From JASJAR01 sp038530285 (GTDB lineage: Bacteria; Pseudomonadota; Alphaproteobacteria; Rhodobacterales; Rhodobacteraceae): a stretch of DNA of 64,000 bases. A program made the position numbers and the translations under genes. Location: the NCBI GenBank assembly GCA_038530285.1, contig JBCBCY010000010.1, forward strand, positions 1 to 64,000, written 5' to 3'. This document shows positions 16,969-24,951 of the stretch, in pieces. Numbering within the stretch: the stretch's first letter is position 1; every line of letters begins with the position of its first letter. Under the pieces are notes generated by a model, which searched no databases, had not been told where the DNA came from, and was given only the letters and a program-made list of their open reading frames with translations.

Positions 16969-18024
16969 ATGAAGACGATTAAGGGCCCCGCATTGTTTTT
17001 GGCGCAGTTTGCCGGAGATGACGCGCCGTTCAATTCGCTTGATGCGATCACCAAATGGGCCGCAGATTGCGGGTATGTTGGGGTGCAGATGCCAAGCTGG
17101 GACGGCCGGCTGTTCGATCTGGACAAGGCAGCGGCGTCAAAAGACTACTGCGATGAGGTCAAAGGGGTCGCCGCGGCAAACGGGGTGGAAATCACCGAGT
17201 TATCGACCCACCTGCAAGGTCAACTGGTCGCGGTTCACCCTGCCTATGATGCCGCATTTGATGGCTTTGCCGCTGAGGCCGTGCGCGGCAATCCAACCGC
17301 GCGGCAGGAATGGGCCGTGGATCAGGTCAAAAAAGCCCTGACGGCATCTAAGCACATGGGAATAGGGGCGCATGCGACCTTTTCGGGCGCCTTGGCCTGG
17401 CCGTATGTGTATCCTTGGCCGCAGCGACCTGCGGGTCTGGTCGAAGCCGCGTTTGATGAACTGGCCGCGCGTTGGCGCCCGATCCTTGATCACGCCGAAG
17501 ACTGCGGTGTCGATGTTTGCTACGAAATTCACCCCGGCGAAGATCTGCATGATGGCGTGACGTATGAGATGTTTCTTGAACGCACCGGCAACCATGCGCG
17601 GGCGTGCATGCTTTATGATCCGTCACATTACGTGCTGCAGTGCCTAGATTATCTGGACAACATCGACATCTACCAGGACCGTATTCGAATGTTCCACGTC
17701 AAAGACGCGGAATTCAATCCAACCGGGCGGCAAGGCGTGTATGGCGGCTATCAGCCTTGGGTCGACCGGGCCGGGCGGTTCCGGTCGCTGGGCGATGGGC
17801 AGGTGGATTTTGGCGCCGTCTTTTCCAAACTGACGGCGGCCGGTTTTGATGGCTGGGCCGTGGTCGAGTGGGAATGCGCGATCAAACACCCCGAAGACGG
17901 CGCCCGCGAAGGCGCGGCTTTCGTGCGCGATCACATCATCCGCCCGACCGAGGTCGCCTTTGATGATTTCGCCGATGGCGGCACGGATGACGCGGCCAAT
18001 AAGAAAATGCTGGGCATCGGCTAG
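16969..18024 (+). CDS. Sugar phosphate isomerase/epimerase (xylose isomerase-like TIM barrel)
   Basis: A 351-residue TIM-barrel protein of the AP-endonuclease-2/xylose-isomerase-like family. Metal-binding motifs include CYEIHPGEDLHDGVTYEMFLE, YDPSHYVLQCLDYLDNIDIY, MFHVKDAEF and AVVEWECAIKHPEDGAREGAAFV, giving the usual Glu-Asp-His-Glu set. Members isomerise or epimerise sugars or related keto compounds. It sits 22 bases after the LacI gene with AGGGAGG as ribosome site and is followed by a Gfo/Idh/MocA dehydrogenase, its common partner. The exact substrate is unknown. Confidence 0.88.
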   Translation: MKTIKGPALFLAQFAGDDAPFNSLDAITKWAADCGYVGVQMPSWDGRLFDLDKAAASKDYCDEVKGVAAANGVEITELSTHLQGQLVAVHPAYDAAFDGFAAEAVRGNPTARQEWAVDQVKKALTASKHMGIGAHATFSGALAWPYVYPWPQRPAGLVEAAFDELAARWRPILDHAEDCGVDVCYEIHPGEDLHDGVTYEMFLERTGNHARACMLYDPSHYVLQCLDYLDNIDIYQDRIRMFHVKDAEFNPTGRQGVYGGYQPWVDRAGRFRSLGDGQVDFGAVFSKLTAAGFDGWAVVEWECAIKHPEDGAREGAAFVRDHIIRPTEVAFDDFADGGTDDAANKKMLGIG

Positions 18025-18054
18025 GGCCGGACGGCCAGGGAAGGGGAGACAGAT

Positions 18055-19206
18055 ATGGAACGACAAGGCACTGCGCGCATCCGGCTTGGTATGGTCGGCG
18101 GCGGTCGCGACGCGTTTATCGGCGGGGTCCACCGGATCGCCAGCCGGATTGACGATCGGTTTGAATTGGTTGCGGGCTGCTTCAGCTCTACGGCGGAGAA
18201 ATCCCAGGCCTCAGGCGCGGATCTGGGGCTGGATCCGGGGCGCGTCTACGACGATTTCACCGCGATGGCCCAACGCGAAGCGCGGCTGAAAACCGGGATC
18301 GAGGCGGTCGCGATCGTGACCCCCAACCACATGCATTACCCGGTCGCGCGCGAGTTTCTCAAACGCGGCATTCATGTCATTTGCGACAAGCCACTGACGT
18401 CGACCCTGGCAGACGCCAAAAAGCTGGTGAAAGCTGCCGAAAAGTCGGACGCCTTGTTTGTGCTGACCCACAATTACACCGGTTACCCGATGATCCGGCA
18501 AGCCCGCGCAATGGTCGCCGCCGGCGAGATCGGCAAAGTGCGCGTGGTGCAGGTAGAATATCCCCAAGACTGGTTGACGGTCGAACAGGATTTCAAGCAG
18601 GCCGAGTGGCGCACGGACCCCGCGCGGTCGGGTGCCGGTGGGTCCACAGGGGACATTGGCACCCATGCCTTTAACCTGGCGTCTTTCGTAACAGACCTGA
18701 AGCTGGAGGCTTTGGCGGCCGATCTGCAGGCCTTCGTGCCGGGCCGTCAGGTGGATGACAACGCCCATGTGATGCTGCGGTTTGAAGGCGGCGCGCGTGG
18801 GATGCTGTGGTCAAGCCAGGTGGCACCGGGCAATGAAAATGCCCTGCGGTTACGGGTCTATGGCGAAAAGGGCGGGCTGGAATGGGCCCAGGAAGACCCG
18901 AATTATCTGTGGCACACACCCTTTGGCGAGCCCAAGCGCAAGCTGACCCGCGGCAATGCCGGAACGGGCGAGGCTGCCGCCCGGGTGAGCCGCATTCCGC
19001 CCGGTCATCCCGAAGGCTATCTTGAAGGTTTCGCGACCATCTACTCGGAAGCCGCGATCGCGATTCGGGCGCATCAGGCGGGCGAAGCGGCCCCGGCAGC
19101 GGTAACATATCCGACGATTTCAGATGGACTTGACGGTGTGGCCTTCGTTGATGCCTGTGTTCGCTCATCGGCACGCGATGCGGCATGGGTGAAGTTAAAC
19201 AATTGA
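18055..19206 (+). CDS. Gfo/Idh/MocA-family oxidoreductase
   Basis: A 383-residue NAD(P)-dependent dehydrogenase. The Rossmann fold starts at IRLGMVGGGRDAFIGGVHR, the conserved DKPLTSTLADAKKLV carries the catalytic Lys-Pro pair, and the C-terminal alpha/beta domain has GSTGDIGTHAFNLASFV. The family oxidises or reduces sugars, inositols and their derivatives. With the upstream isomerase and the downstream ABC importer it points to breakdown of an unusual sugar or polyol. Confidence 0.9.
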   Translation: MERQGTARIRLGMVGGGRDAFIGGVHRIASRIDDRFELVAGCFSSTAEKSQASGADLGLDPGRVYDDFTAMAQREARLKTGIEAVAIVTPNHMHYPVAREFLKRGIHVICDKPLTSTLADAKKLVKAAEKSDALFVLTHNYTGYPMIRQARAMVAAGEIGKVRVVQVEYPQDWLTVEQDFKQAEWRTDPARSGAGGSTGDIGTHAFNLASFVTDLKLEALAADLQAFVPGRQVDDNAHVMLRFEGGARGMLWSSQVAPGNENALRLRVYGEKGGLEWAQEDPNYLWHTPFGEPKRKLTRGNAGTGEAAARVSRIPPGHPEGYLEGFATIYSEAAIAIRAHQAGEAAPAAVTYPTISDGLDGVAFVDACVRSSARDAAWVKLNN

Positions 19207-19261
19207 AGTAAAACGATGAATATAGCTTAGCCAAAGGAGGTCATAACGGCGCAATACAAAA

Positions 19262-19311
19262 TGAGGTACGCCCCTCAAAAATTTTTCTTTACTTGAGGTA
19301 CGCCCCTCAAA
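19262..19311. promoter_or_regulatory. Twin exact dyads upstream of the ABC importer operon
   Basis: TGAGGTACGCCCCTCAAA occurs twice without mismatch, at 19262-19279 and 19294-19311, start to start 32 bases (about three helical turns). Each copy has TGAGG/CCTCA arms around six bases. They lie in the 161-base gap between the dehydrogenase and the solute-binding protein gene. This fits paired operators of one regulator, most simply the LacI-family protein at 15921, controlling a promoter in front of the transporter. Confidence 0.65.
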
Positions 19312-19367
19312 TAGCGTTTCAACAGGCCCCGGCGAGTGTACCGATCGGGGTGATATGGGAGGACACC

Positions 19368-20693
19368 ATGAAAATCACCACAACCGCCTTGATGGCGGCC
19401 ACTGCGCTATCGGGGGCGACGCTCCTGTCGGCGAACGCGGCCCAGGCCGAAGATCTGACATTGTGCTGGGCGGCTTGGGACCCGGCGAATGCGCTGGTTG
19501 AGCTGTCAAAAGAGTTCGAAGCGCAATCCGGCCACACCATGAATTTCGAGTTCATTCCCTGGCCCAATTTCGCGGACCGGATGCTGAACGAATTGAACTC
19601 CGGCGGGCAGCTGTGCGACCTGCTGATCGGCGACAGCCAATGGATTGGCGGCGGCGCTGAGAACGGCCACTACGTGAAGTTGAACGACTTCTTCGATGGC
19701 GAAGGCATCAGCATGGACGACTTCGCACCTGCGACCGTCTACGCCTATTCGACCTGGCCCAAGGGCACGCCGAACTACTACGCGCTGCCTGCGATGGGCG
19801 ATGCAAACGGCTGGTTCTACCGGGCAGATTGGTTTGCTGATCCTGACATTCAGGCCGCCTACAGGGAGGCCACCGGCGAAGACCTGCGCGAGCCACAATC
19901 GCAGACCGAACTTCTGCAAATCGCACAATTCTTCCAGGAACGCGAAATCGACGGCCAAACCGTCTACGGTGCTGCGATCTTCACCGAACGTGGGTCCGAA
20001 GGCATCACGATGGGGGCGACAAGTGCTTTGTACCCTTGGGGCTTCAAGTATGAAAACACCCCCGGGTCCTATGACATGGAAGGCGCTGTAAACTCGCCTG
20101 AGGCTGTCGAAGCGCTGGAATTCTACAAAGAACTCTACCAGACCGCCACACCGCCGGGCTACACCAACAGCTACATGGGCGAGAGCCTTGATGCGTTCAA
20201 ATCCGGTCAGGTCGCCATGGCGATGAACTGGTTCGCCTTCTTCCCGGGGCTTTATGCCGATCCCAACACCGGTGGCGACAAGATCGACTTCTTCGTCAAT
20301 CCGCCGCAAAACCAGGCCGGGTCCACCCTTGGTGGCCAGGGCATTTCGGTGGTCGCTTATTCCGACAAGCAGGATGCAGCGCTTGAGTACATCAAGTGGT
20401 TTGCAAACCCGGATGTTCAGGCCAAGTGGTGGGAACTCGGCGGCTATTCGGCCCACAATTCGGTGCTGGGTGCAGACGACTTCCCAGACTCCGCACCGTT
20501 TGCGGGCGACTTCCTTGTGGCCATGGATGGGGTTCAGGATTTCTGGCAAGAGCCGGCTTATGCCGAACTTCTTCTGGCGATGCAGAAGCGTCTGCATGAC
20601 TACATCGTGGCCGATGTGGGCACAGCCCAGGAAGCGCTCGATAAGCTGATCGAAGACTGGACCGAAACCTTCGAAGACGAAGGCAAGCTGTAA
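19368..20693 (+). CDS. Carbohydrate ABC transporter substrate-binding protein (CUT1 type)
   Basis: A 441-residue periplasmic binding protein. A Sec signal peptide (MKITTTALMAATALSGATLLSANAAQAED) leads into an extracellular solute-binding family 1 fold (LTLCWAAWDPANALVELSKEFEAQSG, then LCDLLIGDSQWIGGGAENGHY and GQVAMAMNWFAFFPGLYAD). It should bind a sugar or polyol and deliver it to the permeases encoded next. ATG 19368 follows a strong GGGAGG; the open frame upstream runs through the operator repeats and is not part of the gene. A very stable hairpin follows the stop. Confidence 0.92.
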   Translation: MKITTTALMAATALSGATLLSANAAQAEDLTLCWAAWDPANALVELSKEFEAQSGHTMNFEFIPWPNFADRMLNELNSGGQLCDLLIGDSQWIGGGAENGHYVKLNDFFDGEGISMDDFAPATVYAYSTWPKGTPNYYALPAMGDANGWFYRADWFADPDIQAAYREATGEDLREPQSQTELLQIAQFFQEREIDGQTVYGAAIFTERGSEGITMGATSALYPWGFKYENTPGSYDMEGAVNSPEAVEALEFYKELYQTATPPGYTNSYMGESLDAFKSGQVAMAMNWFAFFPGLYADPNTGGDKIDFFVNPPQNQAGSTLGGQGISVVAYSDKQDAALEYIKWFANPDVQAKWWELGGYSAHNSVLGADDFPDSAPFAGDFLVAMDGVQDFWQEPAYAELLLAMQKRLHDYIVADVGTAQEALDKLIEDWTETFEDEGKL

Positions 20694-20703
20694 AGCCTCC
20701 GGC

Positions 20704-20723
20704 GGGCGGGGTTCGCCCCGCCC
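20704..20723 (+). other. GC-rich hairpin with TTCG loop after binding-protein gene
   Basis: GGGCGGGG and CCCCGCCC form a perfect 8-bp stem around a TTCG tetraloop, 10 bases after the binding-protein stop and 58 bases before the permease gene. There is no T-tract. Such hairpins protect the upstream message from 3' decay, so that more binding protein than permease is made. Confidence 0.75.
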
Positions 20724-20781
20724 ATCGGTACCCTTTGACGGTTGGGCATGGATCTGCCCCGCCGAACAAGAAAGTTCCGCC

Positions 20782-21729
20782 ATGACAGATAGTCCCATCA
20801 CCCGCGCCGCGAATGCGACGCCGCCCTCGGTGGCCCGCCGCGTCAAGGGCCTGTCGGATCGCGCAATCGCCTGGATCTTTATCGCCCCGACGGTATTCTT
20901 GCTTCTGGCGATCAATATTTTCCCGCTGATCTGGACGATCAATCTGTCGTTCACCAACTTCCGGGCCAACCGGCCGAACCGGGAAGTCGAATATGTCGGC
21001 CTGCGCAACTACGAGCGTATTCTGACCGACAGCGACATCTGGCTGACGATGCAAGCCACCGCGCATTTCCTGGTCTGGACGATTGTGCTTCAGGTGCTGA
21101 TCGGGTTCGCGCTGGCCTATCTGATCAACAAGAAATTCAAGGGCAACGACCTTTGGACGACCATCATTGTCTTGCCGATGATGCTGTCGCCGGCCGTTGT
21201 CGGGAACTTCTGGAAATTCCTCTATCAACCGCAGATCGGGTTATTCAATTACGTGGTCACCTGGTTCACCGGCGCTGACCCATCGAGTTTTGAAATGGTG
21301 GGGTCGGTCAATCTTGCGCCCTGGGCGATCGTGATTGTCGACACCTGGATGTGGACGCCCTTTGTGATGCTGATCTGCCTTGCCGGGCTGCGGTCGATCC
21401 CCGACTACATCTATGAAGCCGCCGAGATTGACCGGGCGTCGAAGCTCCGACAATTCTTCACGATCACAGTGCCCATGGTCCTGCCGTTCTTGATGCTGGC
21501 GGTGCTGTTTCGCGGGATCGAAAACTTCAAGATGTTCGATCTGGTCGTCCAACTGACGGGCGGGGGTCCGGGGTCGGTGACCGAACTGACCTCGATCAAC
21601 CTCAAGCGCGAGGCGTTTGAGAAATGGCGCACAGGCTATGCGTCGGCCTATGCGATCATCCTCTTCGTCACGGTCTTCGGGCTGGCCTCGATCTACGTCA
21701 AAGCGCTGAACAAGGTGAAAGAGAGATGA
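20782..21729 (+). CDS. Carbohydrate ABC transporter permease (MalF type)
   Basis: A 315-residue inner-membrane permease with six transmembrane segments and the cytoplasmic EAA loop YEAAEIDRASKLRQFFTITVPMVLPFL that docks on the ATPase. It pairs with the MalG-type protein encoded by the next gene, which overlaps by 4 bases (ATGA). Confidence 0.92.
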   Translation: MTDSPITRAANATPPSVARRVKGLSDRAIAWIFIAPTVFLLLAINIFPLIWTINLSFTNFRANRPNREVEYVGLRNYERILTDSDIWLTMQATAHFLVWTIVLQVLIGFALAYLINKKFKGNDLWTTIIVLPMMLSPAVVGNFWKFLYQPQIGLFNYVVTWFTGADPSSFEMVGSVNLAPWAIVIVDTWMWTPFVMLICLAGLRSIPDYIYEAAEIDRASKLRQFFTITVPMVLPFLMLAVLFRGIENFKMFDLVVQLTGGGPGSVTELTSINLKREAFEKWRTGYASAYAIILFVTVFGLASIYVKALNKVKER

Positions 21730-22664
21730 GCAGTTTTTCGATCACCGAGCCATCCAATCGCCAAAAGTGGATCGCGGGCACGCTGGTGGTGGCCTATGCG
21801 TTGATCACGATGGTCCCGCTGTTGTGGATCCTCGCGACCGGGTTCAAATCGCCTGCCGATGCCATCAGCTACCCGCCGAAGGTTGTGTTTGAACCCACAC
21901 TCGAAGGGTATGTGAACCTCTTTACCCAGCGGACCCGGCAAACGGACGAGTTTCTCGATGCCAACCCGCCCGAAAACTGGGCCGATGAGATCGTGCGCCA
22001 ATACGACATGGTCATCGTGGGCCCGTCGAAATTCGGCGAGCGGTTCTTGAACTCGGTCATCATCGGGTTCGGCTCGACGTTTCTGTCGATCTTTCTGGGC
22101 ACGCTGGCGGCCTATGCCTTTAGCCGGTTCAAGATCCCGCTGGCCGATGATCTGCTGTTTTTCATCCTGTCCACGCGGATGATGCCGCCCATCGCGGTCG
22201 CGATCCCGATTTTCCTGATGTACCGCAATCTTGGCCTGTCAGACACGCATCTGGGTATGATCCTTTTGTACACAGCGGTGAATATCTCGCTCGCGGTCTG
22301 GCTCTTGAAAGGCTTCATCGATGAGATCCCCCGCGAATACGAAGAGGCCGCCCTGATCGACGGCTACACGCGGTTTCAGGCGTTTTACAAAATCGTCTTG
22401 CCACAGGCGGCCACCGGCATCGCGTCCACCGCGATCTTCTGTCTGATCTTTGCCTGGAACGAATACGCCTTTGCCGTCCTTCTCACGTCGGGCACGGCCC
22501 AGACCGCGCCGCCCTTTATCCCCACGATCATCGGGGTGGGTGGGCTTGACTGGCCCGCGGTTGCCGCAGGCGCGTCGATCTTCCTTTTGCCGGTGATGAT
22601 CTTCACCATCATGCTGAGAAAGCACCTGTTGCGCGGCATCACATTCGGAGCGGTGCGGAAATGA
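21726..22664 (+). CDS. Carbohydrate ABC transporter permease (MalG type)
   Basis: A 312-residue permease with six membrane segments. The EAA loop is YEEAALIDGYTRFQAFYKIVLPQAATG. A periplasmic loop of about 75 residues after the first segment (LEGYVNLFTQRTRQTDEFLDANPPENWADE) is longer than in most MalG proteins. ATG 21726 overlaps the previous stop as ATGA. It overlaps the following small gene by 4 bases. Confidence 0.92.
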   Translation: MSSFSITEPSNRQKWIAGTLVVAYALITMVPLLWILATGFKSPADAISYPPKVVFEPTLEGYVNLFTQRTRQTDEFLDANPPENWADEIVRQYDMVIVGPSKFGERFLNSVIIGFGSTFLSIFLGTLAAYAFSRFKIPLADDLLFFILSTRMMPPIAVAIPIFLMYRNLGLSDTHLGMILLYTAVNISLAVWLLKGFIDEIPREYEEAALIDGYTRFQAFYKIVLPQAATGIASTAIFCLIFAWNEYAFAVLLTSGTAQTAPPFIPTIIGVGGLDWPAVAAGASIFLLPVMIFTIMLRKHLLRGITFGAVRK

Positions 22665-22855
22665 GCAAGTTCTTCAATGGTCTCGCCCGGTTTCGCCGCG
22701 GCCCCTGGGAAATGGTGGCAACCATTCTCATCGCGGTGGGGGTCTTCATGCTGATGCAGCCCTTCGTGCTGGTGGCCTATACCTATTCCTTCATCGTCAC
22801 GCTGGTGGGAACGGTCATGTTCATCATCGTCAGCCACTTCCCGGAGGATGAATGA
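22661..22855 (+). CDS. Small two-helix membrane protein in ABC importer operon
   Basis: A 64-residue protein, MSKFFNGLARFRRGPWEMVA then two hydrophobic segments (about 18-36 and 40-57), ending HFPEDE. It overlaps the MalG-type gene by 4 bases, and its stop is immediately followed by the ATG of the first ATPase gene, so it is tightly coupled to the importer. I do not recognise a named family. Some polyol importers of alphaproteobacteria with two ATPases also encode a small membrane protein, so an accessory transporter subunit is a reasonable guess. Confidence 0.75.
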   Translation: MSKFFNGLARFRRGPWEMVATILIAVGVFMLMQPFVLVAYTYSFIVTLVGTVMFIIVSHFPEDE

Positions 22856-23950
22856 ATGGCCGAAATCGTAATCAAAAACCTCCGCAAGGAATTTGGCGCA
22901 TTCGTCGCCGTGCAGGAAAGTTCCTTCACCATCGAAGACGGCGAGTTCTTCATGCTCTTGGGCCCGTCGGGCTGCGGCAAGACCACGACCTTGCGGATGA
23001 TCGCGGGGCTGGAACTGCCGACCTCGGGTGAGATTTTTATCGACGGCGACGAGGTCGGCCAGCGCCCGGCATCTGAACGCGATATTGCCTTCGTGTTCCA
23101 GATGTTCGCGCTTTACCCGCATATGAATGTGCGCCGGAACATCTCTTACCCGCTGATCAGCCAGGGGATGCCGGGCGCTCAGGTCAAGGCCAAGGTGGCC
23201 GAAGTTGCAAAGATCTTGGGGATCGAAGACATCCTCAATCGGCCGGTGGGTGGCTTGTCGGGCGGTGACCGTCAACGCGTCGCTCTGGGCCGGGCCATCG
23301 TGCGCGATCCCAAGGCGTTCATGATGGACGAGCCTTTGGGCGCGCTTGATGCGGAGTTCCGCGAACATATGGCCGAAGAATTGCGCGCGCTTCATGACCG
23401 AATGGGGGCGACCACGGTCTACGTCACCCACGACCAGTTGGAAGCCATGCAGATGGGCGACAAGATCGTGGTGATGAACCACGGCGTGATCGAACAATTC
23501 GGCGCGCCGCAAGATATCTACGACAAGCCTGCCACGATGTTTGTGGCCGAGTTTATTGGCTCGCCGCCGATGAATTTCCTAAAACACCACGGCGCAGTGG
23601 CCGGCGGGGCAGGGGACGTCACCCTTGGCCAGCACCGGTTTGGTGTGCCGCAAGTGCAAGAAGCGTTCGAAGGCGATCTGGCCCTTGGCGTGCGGCCCGA
23701 ACACATCCGCTTTGGCGATGACGGCGCTTTCCGGGGCGAGGTTTTGGCGACCGAATACCTCGGCACCACCCAGATCGTCACGCTGGACACGCCCCTGGGC
23801 GAGTTGAAGGCGCGCACGCCATCAGGGCAGATCGCGACGCCGGGTGAGAAGATCGCGCTTGATCTGAATGCCGACACGATCACCCTGTTTGATCGCCAAT
23901 CGGGCCGGGCACTGAAATCCAACCTGAACGCGGGGGTGCTTCATGGCTGA
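22856..23950 (+). CDS. ABC transporter ATP-binding protein, first of a pair
   Basis: A 364-residue MalK/UgpC-like ATPase. Walker A is GPSGCGKTTT, the Q-loop is FVFQMFALYPHM, the signature is LSGGDRQRV (Asp where Gln is usual), Walker B is FMMDEPLGALD, and the switch His is in VYVTHDQLEAM. A TOBE-like regulatory domain occupies about residues 240-364. All catalytic residues are present. With the next gene it probably forms a heterodimeric ATPase. It overlaps that gene by 8 bases. Confidence 0.92.
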   Translation: MAEIVIKNLRKEFGAFVAVQESSFTIEDGEFFMLLGPSGCGKTTTLRMIAGLELPTSGEIFIDGDEVGQRPASERDIAFVFQMFALYPHMNVRRNISYPLISQGMPGAQVKAKVAEVAKILGIEDILNRPVGGLSGGDRQRVALGRAIVRDPKAFMMDEPLGALDAEFREHMAEELRALHDRMGATTVYVTHDQLEAMQMGDKIVVMNHGVIEQFGAPQDIYDKPATMFVAEFIGSPPMNFLKHHGAVAGGAGDVTLGQHRFGVPQVQEAFEGDLALGVRPEHIRFGDDGAFRGEVLATEYLGTTQIVTLDTPLGELKARTPSGQIATPGEKIALDLNADTITLFDRQSGRALKSNLNAGVLHG

Positions 23951-24938
23951 TGTGTCATTGCATGGGGTGTCAAAGATGTTCGGGCGCGAAACGGCCGTCG
24001 AAGACATTTCGATGGAAATCGCCGACGGCGCCTTTGTCGTCCTTCTTGGCCCCACGGGGGCGGGAAAAACCACAACGCTGCGGCTGATTTCGGGCCTCGA
24101 AAAACCCGACACGGGCGACATCAGGATCGCCGGGCGGTCGGTGCTGGACGACACGCCTGCACAGCGCGACGTCGCAATGGTGTTTCAGCAATATTCGCTC
24201 TATCCGCATATGTCAGTGCGCGAAAACCTCGCCTTTCCGCTGAAATCGCCGATCCTCCAGACGCCGGAGGCCGAAATCACGCGCAAGGTTGGCGAGGTGG
24301 CGGAGGTTCTGCAGATTTCCCACAAGCTGAACAACAAGGCGACCGAACTGTCGGGTGGTGAGATGCAGCGCGTGTCCATTGGCCGGGCGCTGGTGCGCGA
24401 CCCCGCGATCTATCTGATGGACGAGCCTTTGTCGTCGCTTGATGCCAAGTTGCGCTCGGAACTGCGCATTGAGTTGAAGCGGGTGCAATCAAGCCTTGGC
24501 GCGACGCTTCTTTACGTCACCCACGACCAGATCGAAGCCATGACCATGGCCACCCATGTGGGTGTGCTGGACGAAGGCAAGCTGGTGCAATTCGGCACCC
24601 CGCGTGAGATTTACGAAAACCCGGTCAGCCTTTACGTGGCCGGGCGTCTGGGCCTGCCACGGATCAACACGGTGCCGGCTGATCTCTTTCCCGGGGCGCC
24701 AACCACAGCCAAGACCATGGGGCTTCGGCCAGAACATATCGCGCAGGGCGACGGCAAGCCATCGCAGGTCGTGCGGGTCGAACATCTGGGCGACCAGACC
24801 CGGCTTCACCTGAAGGTCGACGGCCATGACATTGTCACGCTGACAGATGTGCACACCACGCTGACAGCGGGCGATACCCTGACCATCCGCCCTGAGAACC
24901 CGCTTTATTTTGACGCCGCTGGCGCCCGTGTCGCCTGA
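23943..24938 (+). CDS. ABC transporter ATP-binding protein, second of a pair
   Basis: A 331-residue MalK-like ATPase with Walker A GPTGAGKTTT, Q-loop MVFQQYSLYPHM, signature LSGGEMQRV, Walker B LMDEPLSSLD and H-loop YVTHDQIEAM, followed by a shorter TOBE region. It differs clearly from the first ATPase, so the importer likely uses two different ATPases rather than a homodimer. It is followed 13 bases later by the dihydroxyacetone-kinase-like gene. Confidence 0.92.
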   Translation: MADVSLHGVSKMFGRETAVEDISMEIADGAFVVLLGPTGAGKTTTLRLISGLEKPDTGDIRIAGRSVLDDTPAQRDVAMVFQQYSLYPHMSVRENLAFPLKSPILQTPEAEITRKVGEVAEVLQISHKLNNKATELSGGEMQRVSIGRALVRDPAIYLMDEPLSSLDAKLRSELRIELKRVQSSLGATLLYVTHDQIEAMTMATHVGVLDEGKLVQFGTPREIYENPVSLYVAGRLGLPRINTVPADLFPGAPTTAKTMGLRPEHIAQGDGKPSQVVRVEHLGDQTRLHLKVDGHDIVTLTDVHTTLTAGDTLTIRPENPLYFDAAGARVA

Positions 24939-24951
24939 GGAGGACACTCAC

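Noticed and set aside
19261..19296. Short leader peptide (ATG 19261, 11 codons) before the importer
   Set aside because: The only Shine-Dalgarno-like sequence (GGAGG at 19236) is 20 bases away, and the frame coincides with the operator repeats.
19506..21008. Minus-strand open frame of 500 codons
   Set aside because: It is opposite the clear binding-protein and permease genes; no recognisable domain.
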